DNA of 64,000 bases, from contig JAJEKV010000911.1 in the NCBI GenBank assembly GCA_021234155.1, forward strand, positions 1 to 64,000, written 5' to 3'. Position numbers and translations under genes: made by a program. Positions 54,738-64,000 of this stretch are shown piece by piece (the stretch's first letter is position 1; every line of letters starts with the position of its first letter). The notes below the pieces were generated by a model. That model had not been told where the DNA came from and made no database searches. It worked only from the letters and a program-made list of their open reading frames with translations. The DNA is from Isoetes taiwanensis. Taxonomy: Eukaryota; Streptophyta; Lycopodiopsida; Isoetales; Isoetaceae.

Positions 54738-55033
54738 GTGTTTAAGGAACCCTACACGATCGATACACCACTGCGTGTAGGCAATACCAGGAGTGCGGGA
54801 AACCAGCACCAGCAGGAAAAGGCCAATCAAGAAGCGACGAATACAAGGTATGTACTATCGTATGAAGCAAATGGCGCAGCGGCACCATTTGACACTGCTT
54901 TGCTGGATTCAAGCTCTAACATATTTGGTTTGCCTTTCAGCATTACCTTGAAATGGTTGACAAGATTCTCAGGGGAAAGCATACCAAGAATGTCAACAGG
55001 TTCGTTTTCATGCCAGACGACATTTACGCTCTA
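54738..55033 (+). CDS. Linker exons of the ParB-methyltransferase gene
   Basis: FKEPYTIDTPLRVGN to ATNT continues the ParB protein. A GTATGT donor at about 54847 and a CTTTCAG acceptor at about 54939 bound a ~92-nt intron that itself holds one AAATGGCGC palindrome (54873-54894). The next exon reads YLEMVDKILRGKHTKNVNRF, up to the SINE-like insertion. Exon choice rests on splice-site appearance and conserved-looking composition. Confidence 0.4.
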
Positions 55034-55258
55034 TAGATAGATAGATAGTATTTTAACGTCACACCACTAGGCAGCATCCAACTGGACATGTGACCACACA
55101 CCACACTACATTGCTTGGTTGGGCCCTGCCCTCAACCACTTTACATTGCGTCTGTGGGTTTTGACACCGAACAGTTCAGAGTGCGATTCTGGGTAGTCTC
55201 GAACTCGAGACCTATAGTTGCTAGATCTAGTGTGTTACCACTAGACTAAACGCCTTAG
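55034..55258 (-). mobile_element. SINE-like insertion in the methyltransferase gene
   Basis: On the minus strand: a head with TTTAGTCTAGTGGTAAC (A box-like) and TCTCGAGTTCGAGACTACC (B box-like), a body, and a CTAT-repeat tail at 55034-55050. The B box resembles that of the element at 5222-5325. It separates two coding segments of the ParB-methyltransferase gene. No target duplication is visible. Confidence 0.6.
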
Positions 55259-55722
55259 CGAGAACTACCTCAGATGCATGAGAGGCCTTGATTATGAAGA
55301 TTGCAGAACTGTCCTCCAGGAAGCCATCAGAGGGGACATATATGTTAAGGTCACATCGGATTATAAGGGTGATAATTTTTTCAATACGAGAGCACAGAAC
55401 TTGAGGATTCTTGCCTACATGAAGAAGGAGATTCTCAACTACATCCATGATGAACTTGGAATCAAGTACAGAAAGTTCGAGGACTTGAGAAAGGTGTCCG
55501 ACGGATTCCCAGACTCAACCCTCCTATCGTGGGGTGTGGTGCATAATAAGTGGGTCTCAGACGGAATACTGAAAGAGGGCATCCATGGTAATGTGCCCTT
55601 CTCATTAGGCAGATCCATCCGTAAGATTCTAAAGCCCGAGGCCGAGGACGAGTTCAAAAGATTTTTTGTGGAGTGCGTTTTAGTGGTGGGATTGTCCGGG
55701 ATCGGATCGTGTTGCCCGCCAA
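55259..55722 (+). CDS. Middle segment of the ParB-methyltransferase gene
   Basis: Open from about 55259. It reads YEDCRTVLQEAIRGDIYVKV, NTRAQNLRILAYMKKEIL, FEDLRKVSDGFPDSTLLSW and KPEAEDEFKRFFVEC. No named domain. It lies between the ParB-like and methyltransferase parts and probably is the target-recognition or linker region (inference). A frameshift near 55680 leads into the next segment. In the third phase here, DPLW at 55726-55737 may be an eroded methyltransferase motif IV (D/N-P-P-Y/W). Confidence 0.5.
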
Positions 55723-56368
55723 CATGATCCGCTTTGGATGCGAGGCAAATTACTCCGATTTGGGATCCCCCACCGCCAAATTCTTTGATGCTGCTTCTAA
55801 GATGACAGATGTTGAGACATACTGGATAATATGTTTTGCTAGGCCGGAACATACGAGTCTCTTCTGCACTGCCCTGGAGAGACTAGAATCCAGATCTAGA
55901 GTTTACTTAGGCATGTATGAAGAGGAAAGTGGGTGGGCACCAGGTGGTGGCATAAAAGAGCCAACAGCTGTGGTTCTAGCCACCAGGATCTCAGCCCAAG
56001 CACAGCCTGATGAACACCTGGATCTCAGGTTTTATGGTGAACATCCCCGGAAAGCACCTGAAGTTCCTAAGACCCATAAAGATGCAGTTGGTGCCGAGCC
56101 AGAGAATCTGGCTAACAAGCTCCTGAGGGACAGGTTCAAATACAGTTGGCAAGGTATGGAAGGGGAATACTTGGTTCACAAGCAGGTTGGTCCTGCTACA
56201 ACAGCATACCTTGTCGATAAGCTCTGCCCTCCAGGTAACTTTGTTCTGGACTTTTTTTCTGGTGGGGCTTTTACTAAGGCATCATTGCAGTTAAAAAGGA
56301 GTAGTGTGGCCTATGAGCATGATGGAAAAAAAAATCCAATGTATGCTAGGGATTCTTGGAAGAATTGA
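55673..56368 (+). CDS. DNA methyltransferase-like domain (N4/N6 amino-MTase fold)
   Basis: 231 codons. It reads TYWIICFARPEHTSLFCTAL and GGGIKEPTAVVLATRI, then HKQVGPATTAYLVDKLCPPG and NFVLDFFSGGAFTKASL (about 56237-56287) and SSVAYEHD. The last parts match motif X/I of beta-class amino-methyltransferases (family pattern: KP...L...S-P-G-D-x-V-L-D-P-F-x-G-S-G-T, then G-x-E-x-D), which bind S-adenosylmethionine. Here DPF is DFF and GSGTT is GGAFT. Motif IV is not in this frame (see the DPLW note at 55726). Such enzymes methylate adenine-N6 or cytosine-N4. Activity is doubtful given these changes. An A-run near 56328-56336 shifts the frame into the C-terminal tail. Confidence 0.65.
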   Translation: MRFSGGIVRDRIVLPANMIRFGCEANYSDLGSPTAKFFDAASKMTDVETYWIICFARPEHTSLFCTALERLESRSRVYLGMYEEESGWAPGGGIKEPTAVVLATRISAQAQPDEHLDLRFYGEHPRKAPEVPKTHKDAVGAEPENLANKLLRDRFKYSWQGMEGEYLVHKQVGPATTAYLVDKLCPPGNFVLDFFSGGAFTKASLQLKRSSVAYEHDGKKNPMYARDSWKN

Positions 56369-56639
56369 CAACGTCATTAATCCCTTACTTGATCCAGCAG
56401 CCATGGACTCTCGTAAGGTTTTGGCACTGACTGGACCTACTCCAGGAGAGACATCACATGGTGGTGGAGGAGAGACATCACATGGTGGTGGAGGAGAGGG
56501 GTCACAGGCTGGTGCAGGAGAGGCCACAGGATCCGGGGAAAAAGTGGTACAAGATCCCGAAACGCAGATTGACCGAAGTAAGATTAACCCGGATGATATT
56601 GATAAAGCAGATGATAATGTTTTTGGTGAGGAATATTGA
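56304..56639 (+). CDS. C-terminal tail of the ParB-methyltransferase gene
   Basis: After a shift at an A9 run the protein continues as GRIDNVINPLLDPAAMD, then glycine-rich tandem repeats (GETSHGGGG twice, then GEGSQAGAGE) and an acidic end DDIDKADDNVFGEEY before a TGA at 56637-56639. The homopolymer position suggests a sequencing or alignment slip rather than a true break. Confidence 0.5.
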   Translation: MWPMSMMEKKIQCMLGILGRIDNVINPLLDPAAMDSRKVLALTGPTPGETSHGGGGETSHGGGGEGSQAGAGEATGSGEKVVQDPETQIDRSKINPDDIDKADDNVFGEEY

Positions 56640-57069
56640 AAACTGATTTGCATATCATACTTGTATATAAGATTTGCCTCTGTGGTATAAATGATTACTG
56701 TACTGATTAATCTTTTGAATAATGATGACACATACGATCTTAATGTATTTTCCCCTTTTGTATATCTTACTTGTAAAGCAAATAGCGCAACAGCGCCATT
56801 TGCAATATGAATATATTGCAACAGACTGCGCGGCCGCGCTATTTGTTTGCTTTTTTCCGTGTATTGTCCTTATGATTCACTTCAAATGCAGCGACTTTAT
56901 TGCTTTTTTTCCACAATTTTTATTCAAATGGCGCAATCAGATTGTTTCGCCCGTCGATTTCCGCCCCATTTCGTGTCAAATAGAGCGGGTAAATAGCGTA
57001 GATTTGATTGCTGGATGTGTGAAAAAACAACGAACAATTTCATTTCGAACGAAAATGGAATCACGAAAT
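56640..57069. other. TIR-element right subterminal region
   Basis: 3' flank of the methyltransferase gene. It holds AAATGGCGC/AAATAGCGC palindromes or half-sites at about 56778-56801, 56827-56845, 56925-56935 and 56991-57000. No gene. Confidence 0.6.
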
Positions 57070-57094
57070 TTCCAACTTTAATGAAACTCTGCTT
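57070..57094 (-). repeat. Right terminal inverted repeat
   Basis: Perfect 25-bp inverse of 46096-46120; ends in ACTCTGCTT, followed by CACATGCATG as in the empty site. Confidence 0.93.
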
Positions 57095-59061
57095 CACATG
57101 CATGTTGCTTACTGGAGAAAAGAGGCATATGAACGAAATATACATGAGCATGACCATTTCTAACAGACAGTTCCTCACTACTAAAAATAGTAATACTTCA
57201 ATTACATCTTCAAAATACCGACATTATTGAGCTCTTCAAAATAGAAGGAATCACTAAAACATTTTTGTGCAACAATTCTATAAAGCTTCTTGTTACTGTG
57301 GCTTTAAACTAAATAGCCTCCTCCCAACAATTACATTAGAAAATGGACCAGGACATGCAATTTTGCGTGGCTCGGGCTTGGCTCTCCCAGCGCCCTTACC
57401 AACCCTATCAAATAATTTATAACGTATAGGTCCTCAAAATAGCAGCCTGAATGTGCTGGCATAATGAATTTAGTTGCTTACTACATCCAGCACGTTCCAT
57501 TGCATTGCTTGTTCCATTGCTACCAACTCCCCAACTTGCTATGAAAATTGTGACTACCAACTCCTTAAAGATAGCCACTTCTTGGCACCTAGGCAACTAA
57601 TCTATATATCTAAGCAACTAGCAATCAACTCCGAGAAACATGAAGATTAAAAATATCAATTTTACAAATGCAACTAGTTTGTCAAATACATTCTGGAAGT
57701 GTTGCCCAAACTTTCACCGTAGAACTAGCAAAATTCTGAATTGGTGTAACTTTAACCCAAAAACCTTGTTAATCACCTCCCCTCCCCCCCCGGCATCAGC
57801 CCATTTCCAGATGCTGTACTACCAAAAGGGACAATTACATGTGCTGGATCAGAATGTTGGGTTTACCATACAAAATTTTTTCATTTGATCTAATAGTATC
57901 ATTTGTAACCTTCCTTTGCTCACGCCTATGGATATATTCGTCATATCCTTTGGCGTTTTACATTCTTCTTGAATATTCATGCCATACTTTTTTTTGTTAT
58001 TTTTTACTCCTTAGTACTGGCAACCCTTTGTGCAAAGCACCTTGTTAGACAACTGTAGTTTATATAATCATGTACAGATCGAATTTTTCCTCAATCATGT
58101 TCCTATTTTCTTCTTGTTCACACAACACTAGACATTTTGGGCATGTGCAGTCATCTGCTAAATTATCCTGCTGGCAGATGAAGGAACTGCTTGTATTTTT
58201 TGTTTTCCCTCTTAGAACAATAAAAAAAAATTCTGGCCCCTATCAGAATGTATTTCATCAATTTCCTTGTAGATATGGAGCTTTGCTTTTCGAGTTTGAA
58301 GATGCTCTGCTATTCAGGATCTTCCCAACATTTTAACAGGACAACACGGAGCTAATGGATCCTTATATTGATATATGTATGCTTGAGTTGCCAAGATGCT
58401 ATTGATCACTATTACTTTCAGAAAGTTAGATATCAAAAGAGCAAAAACTTGATTTCTATACTTTTTGTACAGATGGACAGAAACAATTTCTTTTTGCTTA
58501 CGATGGCTAATATGATGGTTAATTGATAAACTCTTGACGTGGGCCTGACCACAACGTAGATATAAACACTCCATAAAAATCAACATACAGCTAGTGCGCA
58601 AGTGAATAGTCTATCCTCTTAATCTATGCTTAAATGCACAAGCCTAAAATAATGGCATATAGAAACATACTCCTAAAATATGGGAACTATATGCTCATGT
58701 CTATGCAAGGACATATGATAACGATATATCATGTGTCATATAGCATCAGATGAAGGTTAAAATTTATTGTCAAAGACATAATTTTCTTGATGTCAAGAAA
58801 AGACCTTATATAATAATATACCCAAAAAGAGCTAGTAAGATAATAGCATTTTGTCTTAGAAGATACCATTATTCAAATTGCCTTATAGAATAGACCACCT
58901 TGTTTCAGATATGCTCTACGATGTTGCTTTCTAAGTCTCTATGTTTAGAATATAATAAAATCCTCTCTTTTTTTCCTCAAACTTTTATAGATTCATGATA
59001 ATTTGCAATGGTAAATTTGAAAACAGTTCAAGGTATGCATAAATATCGCACTCCCTATAGT
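57095..59061. other. Right part of repeat block B, non-coding
   Basis: Collinear with 12381-14065 and 18039-18668. It contains the intact Helitron target AATCTA|TGCTTAAATG at 58621-58636. No gene recognised. Confidence 0.7.
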
Positions 59062-59159
59062 TGTTTATGCAATCTTCCTTTCCCATAAGTTTTCCTTAGA
59101 TGTAATATTCAACATATACTTATGGATGAGCTATCTCTACAATTGAGATCCATTGCCTC

Positions 59160-59672
59160 TATCCACACAGGTGCACACCATCTCAGGATTGAGAGGGGGA
59201 GATGGATTGGGGAGCCGGGCTAGGAGAGGATTTGTCAATGCTGCCAAGTTATAGTTGTAGAAGATGAATGTCATACACCCTTTAGAGCTGTCCGACATAT
59301 GATGACATTCAGACACGTTATGCTGAGCTGGTCCAGCCTGGCCAGCCTCTGCATGAGATATTGAGCATGGCCTCTCAAATCATACTTTCAAGAGGTCATG
59401 GATCGCCAAGATTAGCTCAGTACTCGGGCACTCGCCTGATATGTGTACATATTTATTTCTTTCCCCTCATGATAGATCCCTATACAATTTGACATCACTC
59501 TTATTCCTGTTACGATTTTTTCCTCGAAAATCCTTCAAGGCGGGGATTTTTAACCCAGACAATAATACGTTTGTTGCGCATCCTTTTTGGGTCCCATAGG
59601 CCGATTGGTCTCCGTGGACAATAAAAACTCTATTCTATTCTATTTTATTCTATTCTATTTTATTCTATTCTC
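59160..59672 (+). mobile_element. LINE 3' end with TATTC tail
   Basis: Similar to 61260-61757. Shared words include GGTGCACACC, GGGAGATGGATT and GGGTCCCATAGGCCG, ending in ATAAAAACTCTATTC with TATTC repeats (59629-59672). 5'-truncated, no usable ORF. Confidence 0.65.
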
Positions 59673-61259
59673 ATTGACATTTTTCACCTTTTCTTATCGT
59701 CACACTATAATAGCATTATGCAATGAATAACTGAGGTTCAAACAAGAAAAATAAAGGGCACTACAGTCAAATAGAGTCCACATCATTGTTTCTTCTGTAG
59801 ACACAATACTCTTTCTAAACATGATGCGCATCCTAGCACTTTTTGACCAATGGATTCCATTGATGTCTAGCTTAACTGAACCCAGTAACTGCCTTGCAAC
59901 CATGATTGTACGGGTGGTAGATTGAAATATATAATATTGGCATATGTGATATTTATCAATTATAAACATTTACAGTTTAACCTCATAAGAATCACGTATC
60001 TTGTCCATCTTAATTTCTAATAGCTCATTACATGGTCAGCGTTTTAACTTTGCAATGAAAAACCATACTAGAATCTTAAAGTGGCCAGACCATGCCGATT
60101 GACTTGTGCCATGGCCACAACTGATGAAGAGTTAGGAGCCTGAAAGTTCTTCTCAGCCAGATTAATGTCAGACATCTTGGTTGCAATACTGAAGTTGCAC
60201 AGACTCAATTTAGACGAGCACAAGATTATTAGGTGCTCAGAATAGCCATCTAAGAATCAAAACCATTGGACCTTATGCAAGAAGGAATATTGCAGGGTTT
60301 TATTTTGGAAAAGTATAATAGTTTGTAAGATCTTTAAATCCTCATTTCCAAAAAAACCATACTCTTGTAAAAGAACTAGCAAAAAGCACACCAGAAGGCT
60401 GTGGTAGTGACAAGGTCAAGTTTGTTAGGCATTTAGATCAACTGTTCAATTGGTGGTGTAAAATTTCTTTTTCCTCTTGGACTTAGACACAATACTTTAT
60501 TTGTTATATTACCAAGGCGGTGTAGTGGAGGTGGCTCCTACCTTATAAGTATTTGGGCATTGAGTTTACTACTACCACACCGATGCATCCATCGTTACAA
60601 TTGGTCGCAAGTAGTTGGAAAGCCCCAGATGCAATGCAAAAACAATAAATACAAGGCATAGTCAGATGCATGGGGTCACTGTGCATACTTGTTCGGTGGC
60701 CTTGGTTGAACCGGGTCCTCCTCATGGGGCGTATGTGGGGGGCCAGGATATCCCCTCACCACTTGAACGATCTAGAGCGTGTGTACGTAAGGCCTTGGCT
60801 GGGGCATCGGGAGTGAACCGGTCCCACACGATCTTGCTCTGTGAGACATGCTTCCTTCCATTGACGAGGGTCGCTACTGAACGCCACATTATTTACTTCC
60901 GTGAAGGTGGTGGCTATGGATGAAGCCCTAATCATAACCTTTGCTTTGTAGCGGGCGATGGGCCCGCTAAAAGGCGACTAAAGCCTCGGTTTGGAAAGAC
61001 AAGTAAGCCCAAAGTGGTTCAGCGATGGAATAATGCGGAGGCACACGATGTGGACCGGTCATACACCGGAAGGAACGCCACGCCTTGAAGCAAGATTTTG
61101 ATGCTTGCTTCATGGCCAAGCTTTGGGATGCAAAGGCCCGCCACATGTCAAGGTGGCAAATTATCGGCAAAGAGGTTAATCCCATGCTCACGAGGGGGCC
61201 CACACCACTACTCGCGCACCCATCTACCCATGAAAAAGCGCAGGGTGATTGCTTCCATT
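59673..61259. other. Spacer with unrecognised ORFs
   Basis: The minus frame 59700-59969 and the plus frame 60615-60923 show no family. 60660-61259 may be the upstream part of the LINE that ends at 61757 (same strand, GC-rich), but no RT motif was found. 60000-60240 on the minus strand looks weakly coding (SDINLAEKNFQAPNSSSVV) but is unassigned. Confidence 0.35.
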
Positions 61260-61757
61260 CGCACGGGTGCACACCACCTCCCGCGAGATTGAGACAGGGG
61301 AGATGGATTCGAGGAGCCGCGTGAGGGCGAGGTCCGGCAAGGCCGCAACAGGAGCCATTGAGGGATGAAAGTCACGCCCTCCCTCTTTGTCCATGACGTC
61401 TGAGCATATCCGGGCTCAGATACTGGGCTAGTCCCTCTCCATCGGTGATGAGCTATCGATGAGCTAACGGCCTCCGTGAGGCTTGTTGGGATCGCACCTC
61501 AGAGAGGTAATGGATACGCCGGTTCGGTTATGCCCCCTCGGCCGGACATTAACCTTATTTGTGATTATGTATATAATCGCAGTAAATTATGTCGATCCTT
61601 ATTGCTACTAAGGTTTTTTTCCCAAAAACCCTTTCCACATGGTTTTTTTAATCGGGTAGTAATACCCCCACGCTTGCTCTCTTTGTACTTGGGTCCCATA
61701 GGCCGGTTGATTCTCCGTGGGACGATAAAATCATATTTCTATTCTATTCTATTCTAT
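61260..61757 (+). mobile_element. Second LINE 3' end with TATTC tail
   Basis: Same family as 59160-59672. It ends GGGTCCCATAGGCCGGTTG...GATAAAATC and TATTC repeats at 61736-61757. Confidence 0.65.
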
Positions 61758-61846
61758 TAAATTTTAACATGATAGGGGAATGTCTCTCAAGACATTAAGC
61801 TACTTAGTTGTTTCCAATCTTATAGTAGTAGAAAAATGCTTACAAT

Positions 61847-62000
61847 GGAATAGAATAGAATAGTTTTTAACGCCCATGGAGACCAATAGGTCATGGGACC
61901 CATACAATGGGCTAGTACAATCATTACTACTAGGATTAAAAACTCCCTCGCGAAAGGTTTTCAAGGGAAAAACTTGCGAATGATGATACCAGAAGCTTAG
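61847..62000 (-). mobile_element. Inverted LINE 3' end
   Basis: On the minus strand: GGGTCCCATGACCTATTGG, TCTCCATGGGCGTTAAAAAC and TATTC repeats (61863-61847). Same family as the two plus-strand copies, opposite orientation. Confidence 0.65.
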
Positions 62001-64000
62001 ATAATGACTCATCGAGGGCTCGAAAATTGCGAGACGCTTATCTAGAACCTCAAGTACATGTATAATGCCAAGTCATGTAGATGATGGTGCACCTGAGAAG
62101 CGGAAGCGTGGAATGGAATGCTAAGGTCGAAAAATGATTCCGACTATCTCAAAAGCAGGGCAACTTCAGAAGAGTATGGCTTTCATCTTCAATAACCTGT
62201 AACTGGCAACAGGCATTACTAGTAGTTGACATCGATTGATGGGCATAATTGAAGATGACGCTATAGAATAGTACATGTGTAGATGATGGAAGTTAATAAT
62301 CTAGTACTACATTTGTAGATGCCCCCTAATAAAAACAAGAAAGGTGTGTATGCTTACGTATACACCATGACATAAATCAACACATTAATTAGACATTATT
62401 AGAGGAGCAAGAGCCATGAGATGGAGAAATACATGAACAACTAAAAGTGTAATTTGTACATGTATGATATGCCGTGGGTTATTTTCGATGTTCACATCGA
62501 GAAGCAAGATTTGAGCATTTTAGTACTTTGAAATAAGTCAATGGAATACTTAAAACGCATTTCAAAGCAAGTAGAGTACTTTAGAGGAGAGAACCCAGGT
62601 GTTAGATGTTATGCTCTATGCACGATAGGATGACATTATAGCAAAAGATTTATAGTACAAATGTAAGGATACAGGATCATAAGTGGGCAAGAGTGGGATG
62701 GCAAGATAGAAATGGAAATTAAGGATGAGGAGCAATGGTAAAGTGAGTTAAAATGAGGAAGAATGAGCTTGAAAATGAGAGGAATACATTGCTTAAGTAG
62801 AAAAGATCTAAGAATGAGAGAAGGACTGAAATGGTGACGCTACACAATACAAAAGAAAGGAAAAAAATGGAGAGAAGCTTTTTGGGAGGTTTACGGTTGC
62901 AAAGGGCCAAAAGTAAAGGGGAGCTTAATATATATCAAAACAACCGGATCGAACGCATGAGGTGCCCGTTAGTATGAAAAAGACCAAGCGCATAAAGTCA
63001 TGAAGGAGGATGATGTCATTAGCCTTATAAAAATTAGGTCAAAATGGTGCATGCCATTAATTGGCGAATAGTCCTGGCCTTGAATTTTTAAATTACCTAA
63101 TATCCGATACAAGTAAGGCTTCTTCCAGATACCATCTGCTACTCAATCAAGGGTCTTGTTGTTTTGGCCATGCATGACATCTCTAGGAGTAAAGCCACTA
63201 CCACCTGCCGCATAGCAGTAGTATTTCAACTTTCATGGAGAACATTTGAAAGACAAAAATAAAAGGATTCGGAGTTTGTTATGATTAAATGCATTCCGTA
63301 ATGAAGGTTTAAGACTCAAGAATTGGATAAATGTTCTCTAGCATAAGCTCCACATAACTTTTGAATGGGTAATTGTTGCCCTGTTGAAATCTGAATCTCC
63401 AACCAAGCAAATGAAGTCCTAGCGATGGATTGGATTTTAGAACACACAAGAAAACCATAGCTTAAACGAGATTGACATGCCCAAGAAAAATCAATCCTCT
63501 CACATATAAATCATTCCAGGTCACCGTTTATCCATTTATAGAGGACTTCTTGTAGAAATGATCAATGGAATTATGCCCAAGATCCTCTTGACAAAATCGA
63601 TCTAAGACTAAAGCAAAACATTGAGGAAAAACTTGGCTCCACACCATAATGTAACTCACATAGCCCTCACAGAACCGCCAAACATCGGCCAAGCAAAATG
63701 AAGTCCCAAAGCAGAGGGTTGGATTTTAAGAACACATAATAATGGGTAGACTTTAAAGATCGAAATGAGTATTTCAAGATACCGATCACTACGCCTTCAA
63801 AATGTCAAGAATCGGGTTCTTATTTGTACCAAATTTGGAGCAAATTTCTTTTGTTCTGAAATTTTTTGCCAATTCGGCAAATCTTTTTTAAAGCCATTGC
63901 TCCACTTAAACTAATTATGGTTGTGAAAAAAAGGGCTAAAAACCGACTCAATCGCTCTTTGGAAGGCCGAGTTTGGGTTCCAGCTTTTTCTCATCATTTA
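62001..64000. other. AT-rich region without recognised genes
   Basis: No frame over 63 codons. GAGGAAGAATGAG-type purine-rich stretches occur at 62690-62890, and there are two loosely similar segments near 63380-63430 and 63680-63740 (CCAAGCAAA-TGAAGTCC...GGTTGGATTTTA). No gene, tRNA or terminal repeat seen. Confidence 0.5.

Larger units (their letters stand above)
46096..57094. mobile_element. 11-kb TIR DNA transposon with ParB-methyltransferase gene
   Basis: The ends are perfect 25-bp inverted repeats, 46096-46120 and 57070-57094, beginning AAGCAGAGTTTCATTAAAG. Copy A of the repeat block (12375-12400) is uninterrupted at the same point. Inside, from left: a duplicated promoter-plus-small-ORF unit, a minus-strand DUF7869-like transposase candidate (47805-51403), a motif array, a G-rich and CT-rich central region, a large foldback, and a plus-strand ParB/methyltransferase gene (53385-56639). 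AAATGGCGC palindromes are dispersed from 51.3 to 57.0 kb. It does not fit CACTA, Mutator, hAT or PIF ends that I know, so I leave the superfamily open. Confidence 0.85.
44930..59061. repeat. Repeat block, copy B
   Basis: The partner of 11179-18668, interrupted by the TIR element (46096-57094) and lacking the Helitron. Outside the insertions the copies are collinear and nearly identical. Copy B is not next to kinesin exons: its similarity ends at the base pair where the kinesin exon starts in copy A. Confidence 0.9.

Noticed and set aside
53684-56639. Bacterial contamination or a giant-virus insertion
   Set aside because: The genes have intron-like interruptions and a SINE, lie between 25-bp inverted repeats, and the flanks match a plant repeat on both sides. 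No other viral or bacterial genes are nearby.
46096-57094. CACTA-type transposon
   Set aside because: The ends are AAGCAGAG, not CACTA/CACTG, and the flanking duplication is not 3 bp; the adjacent CACA is direct, not inverted.

Overview
The window is nuclear DNA of a land plant, most likely a seed-free one (fern or lycophyte; this is inference). The reasons are spliceosomal introns (one with a TACTAAC branch point), an F-box gene, a kinesin-14 gene, a PPR gene of the expanded plant type and a captured cytochrome P450 fragment. There are no bacterial operons. Most of the sequence is transposable elements nested in each other and in decayed host genes.

Layout. 1-3.2 kb: decayed LINE. 3.7-5.4 kb: 650-bp tandem duplication next to a tRNA-like SINE. 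6.4-7.5 kb: intact F-box gene (minus). 9.0-19.2 kb: damaged kinesin-14 gene (plus), whose large intron holds a copia-like remnant and a 3,973-bp Helitron (14066-18038, minus) carrying part of a P450 gene. 19825-43705: a Ty3/gypsy chromovirus on the minus strand, with 1.49-kb LTRs, target duplication ATTCC and an initiator-Met primer site. It lies inside a PPR gene. Nested in its integrase region is a second, plus-strand Ty3/gypsy element (23448-34359, target duplication GATCA). 44.9-59.1 kb: a second copy of the kinesin-intron repeat block, interrupted by an 11-kb DNA transposon (46096-57094) with 25-bp terminal inverted repeats. 59-64 kb: LINE 3' ends with TATTC tails and AT-rich sequence without recognisable genes.

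Two systems stand out. (1) The chromovirus has two extra 5' genes. The first begins with Met followed by nine residues identical to the histone H3 tail (ARTKQTARK), and the same element encodes a chromodomain at the end of pol. Each extra gene is preceded by the same kind of module: two copies of a ~67-nt hairpin, then a CTATAAATAG TATA box. (2) The 11-kb TIR transposon carries, divergently, a DUF7869-like transposase candidate and a gene joining a ParB-like domain to a beta-class-type DNA methyltransferase fold. About 30 copies of an AAATGGCGC half-site, mostly paired as palindromes, are scattered around them and were noticed only inside this element. The unoccupied copies of the repeat block show insertion of both the Helitron and the TIR element at base resolution.

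Limits: all homology calls are by eye. Many reading frames are broken by one-base indels in GC-rich or homopolymer runs, so decay and consensus error cannot always be told apart.
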